Assembly: GCF_000196495.1 (NCBI RefSeq)
Contig: NC_011312.1
Location: 3,038,001 to 3,102,000 of the forward strand
Length of the DNA: 64,000 nucleotides
DNA from: Aliivibrio salmonicida LFI1238
Lineage (GTDB): Bacteria; Pseudomonadota; Gammaproteobacteria; Enterobacterales; Vibrionaceae
Direction of reading: 5' to 3'
Every line of letters begins with the position of its first letter. The stretch's first letter is position 1. Positions 62,411 through 64,000 of this stretch are shown here, piece by piece. A program made the translations under genes and the position numbers. Below the pieces are notes generated by a model. It had not been told where the DNA came from and searched no databases. It was given only the letters and a program-made list of their open reading frames with translations.

Positions 62411-64000
62411 TTACTCTTCAGAAGAGAAACCCGCATTCAATAGTGCCGCTAAGTTATCTGTTGCTTCTTCAGCAGAAGGCGCAACTTTCGCTGCTGCTTT
62501 TTGCTTTTGACGTGCTTGGTGGTATGAGAAACCTGTACCCGCTGGAATTAGACGACCAACGATTACGTTTTCTTTCAGACCACGTAGTTCATCACGCTTA
62601 CCAGAAACCGCAGCCTCAGTAAGTACGCGCGTCGTTTCTTGGAACGATGCAGCAGAGATGAACGACTCAGTAGCAAGAGACGCTTTAGTAATACCTAGTA
62701 AATCACGACCAAAACGAGCTGGTTGCTTTCCTTCAGCTTCAAGCTGACGGTTTGCAATAGTTACGTTTGCAAATTCTAGTTGCTCACCTTCAAGGAAAGT
62801 AGAGTCACCAGAATGTGTGATAGTACACTTACGTAGCATTTGACGAACGATAGTCTCAATGTGCTTATCGTTAATCTTAACGCCTTGTAAACGGTAAACT
62901 TCTTGAACTTCGTTTGTGATGTATTCAGTAACGGCATGAATACCACGTAAACGTAGAATATCATGTGGTGTTTCTGGACCATCAGAAATAACGTCACCGC
63001 GTTCAACTTTATCACCATCAAAAATGTTAAGTTGACGATGTTTATGAATCATTTCTTCATAAACTTCACCAGTATCATCACGAGTGATCAATAAGCGTAC
63101 TTTACCTTTCGTTTCTTTACCAAAAGCAACGATACCTGCGTGCTCAGCAAGAATTGCTGGCTCTTTAGGTTTACGAGCTTCAAATAAATCCGCAACGCGT
63201 GGAAGACCACCGGTAATATCTTTAGTACCACTTGAAGCTTGAGGAATACGAGCCAGTGTTTCACCGATACCTACATCGCCACCATCAGCCAAGTTAACAA
63301 TTGCTTTACCTGGTAGGAAGTATTGAGCTGGCATTTCAGTGCCAGGGATCATGATGTCACGACCATTCGCATCAACAAGTTTCACTGTTGGACGCATGTC
63401 TTTACCAGCAGAAGCACGCTCAGCCGTATCAAGGATAACAATTGACGATAGACCAGTTAACTCATCAGTTTGAGTTGTAATAGTCACACCATCAATCATA
63501 TCAACGAATTGAACTTGACCTTTTACTTCTGTGATGATTGGCATTGTATGCGGGTCCCAAGCTGCGATCTTATCGCCTTGAGTCACAACATCACCATCTT
63601 TCTTAGAAAGAATAGTACCGTAAGATAGCTTGTAGCTTTCTTTCGTACGACCATGCCCATCAATAACCGTCAGTTGAGATGCACGAGAAGTAATAACTAG
63701 GTTGCCTTCGTTATTCGTTACGTGCTTAGCATTATGAAGTTTAATCGAACCTGTCGTCTTAACTTGAATGCTGTTGTCTGCTGCTGCTGTAGATGCCGCA
63801 CCACCGATATGGAACGTACGCATCGTAAGCTGTGTACCAGGTTCACCAATAGACTGAGCCGCAATAACACCGACTGCCTCACCTTGGTTTACCATGTGTC
63901 CACGAGCAAGGTCACGGCCATAACAGTTTGCACAACAACCGAAGTCAGCTTCACAACTTACAACTGAACGTACTTTGATTTGGTCAACTGAGTTTTCTTC
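62411..64000 (-). CDS. rpoC: RNA polymerase beta' subunit, C-terminal part (5' end outside window)
   Basis: The frame is open to the window edge and gives the last 529 residues of beta' (about 1400 in full). The part near the edge has the second zinc site, VVSCEADFGCCANCYGRDLARGH, followed by the bridge-helix/trigger-loop region GVIAAQSIGEPGTQLTMRTFHIGG. The C-terminal EEATDNLAALLNAGF is typical of vibrios. It is the last gene of the rpoBC operon. Confidence 0.97.
   Translation of the reverse strand, partial: EENSVDQIKVRSVVSCEADFGCCANCYGRDLARGHMVNQGEAVGVIAAQSIGEPGTQLTMRTFHIGGAASTAAADNSIQVKTTGSIKLHNAKHVTNNEGNLVITSRASQLTVIDGHGRTKESYKLSYGTILSKKDGDVVTQGDKIAAWDPHTMPIITEVKGQVQFVDMIDGVTITTQTDELTGLSSIVILDTAERASAGKDMRPTVKLVDANGRDIMIPGTEMPAQYFLPGKAIVNLADGGDVGIGETLARIPQASSGTKDITGGLPRVADLFEARKPKEPAILAEHAGIVAFGKETKGKVRLLITRDDTGEVYEEMIHKHRQLNIFDGDKVERGDVISDGPETPHDILRLRGIHAVTEYITNEVQEVYRLQGVKINDKHIETIVRQMLRKCTITHSGDSTFLEGEQLEFANVTIANRQLEAEGKQPARFGRDLLGITKASLATESFISAASFQETTRVLTEAAVSGKRDELRGLKENVIVGRLIPAGTGFSYHQARQKQKAAAKVAPSAEEATDNLAALLNAGFSSEE

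Noticed and set aside
1..64000. tRNA, rRNA, riboswitch, prophage, integron or CRISPR array
   Set aside because: None could be supported by reading the sequence; mobile DNA here is limited to IS elements of the IS66, IS4, IS91, IS630 and IS982 families.

Overview
The window looks like chromosomal DNA of a marine gammaproteobacterium of the Vibrionaceae, most likely Aliivibrio (the V. fischeri clade). This rests on low GC, protein sequences typical of vibrios, vibrio gene order (purH-purD / hupA / hemE / nudC / rsd / rpoC; dusB-fis; accB-accC-prmA; a CrbSR-acs acetate locus) and on the load of insertion sequences and fresh pseudogenes. That load recalls the cold-water fish pathogen A. salmonicida, but the species call is inference.

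Layout. 1-4.7 kb: 3' end of aspA, an IS66-family element (974-3290) with an 8-bp target duplication, and a dcuA gene frameshifted in a TG tract. 4.8-12.1 kb: dsbD, nagB, then a long regulatory region with three CRP-like sites in front of the mannitol operon mtlA-mtlD-mtlR. 12.1-15.3 kb: a leftward arsenic operon arsR - GAPDH - protein-phosphatase-like gene - arsJ, with a 24-bp near-palindrome in front of arsR. 15.5-20.7 kb: a GAF-GGDEF protein, an NDH-2 type dehydrogenase, glmS and a DeoR-family regulator. 20.9-35.6 kb: an acetate-use region with a CrbR-like response regulator, a MarC protein, an IS4 copy, a DUF4212/sodium-solute symporter pair, the CrbS-like sensor kinase, an MFS transporter, a cNMP/CBS/DUF294 protein, a DnaQ-like exonuclease and acs. 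36-41.7 kb: aroQ-accB-accC, prmA, dusB-fis, a small coiled-coil protein and zntR. 42-51 kb: purH, purD, a second identical IS4 copy, a DUF1481 lipoprotein, hupA, a CNNM protein, a YjaG-like protein, a hydroxyacid dehydrogenase and a TerB-like protein. 51.2-55.3 kb: hemE, nudC split by an IS91-family element, rsd. 55.4-62.3 kb: the curli locus csgG-csgF-csgE-csgD (leftward) and csgB-csgA (rightward). csgG is frameshifted in an A7 tract, and csgB is split by an IS630 element, an IS982 element and a partial tandem copy of the latter. 62.4-64 kb: C-terminal part of rpoC.

What stands out. (1) Both IS4 copies sit inside the hairpin of a rho-independent terminator, so this element seems to home to terminators. 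(2) The curli machinery is broken twice, yet csgA is open and encodes an unusually long, Asp/Asn-rich curlin of about 12 repeats. (3) The arsenate operon carries an HCX5R phosphatase between the GAPDH and ArsJ genes. (4) All three indel pseudogenes (tnpC, dcuA, csgG) are broken at short simple repeats. No CRISPR array, tRNA, rRNA or prophage was seen. I found no wholly new multi-gene system; the arsenic phosphatase gene and the atypical curlin are the best leads.
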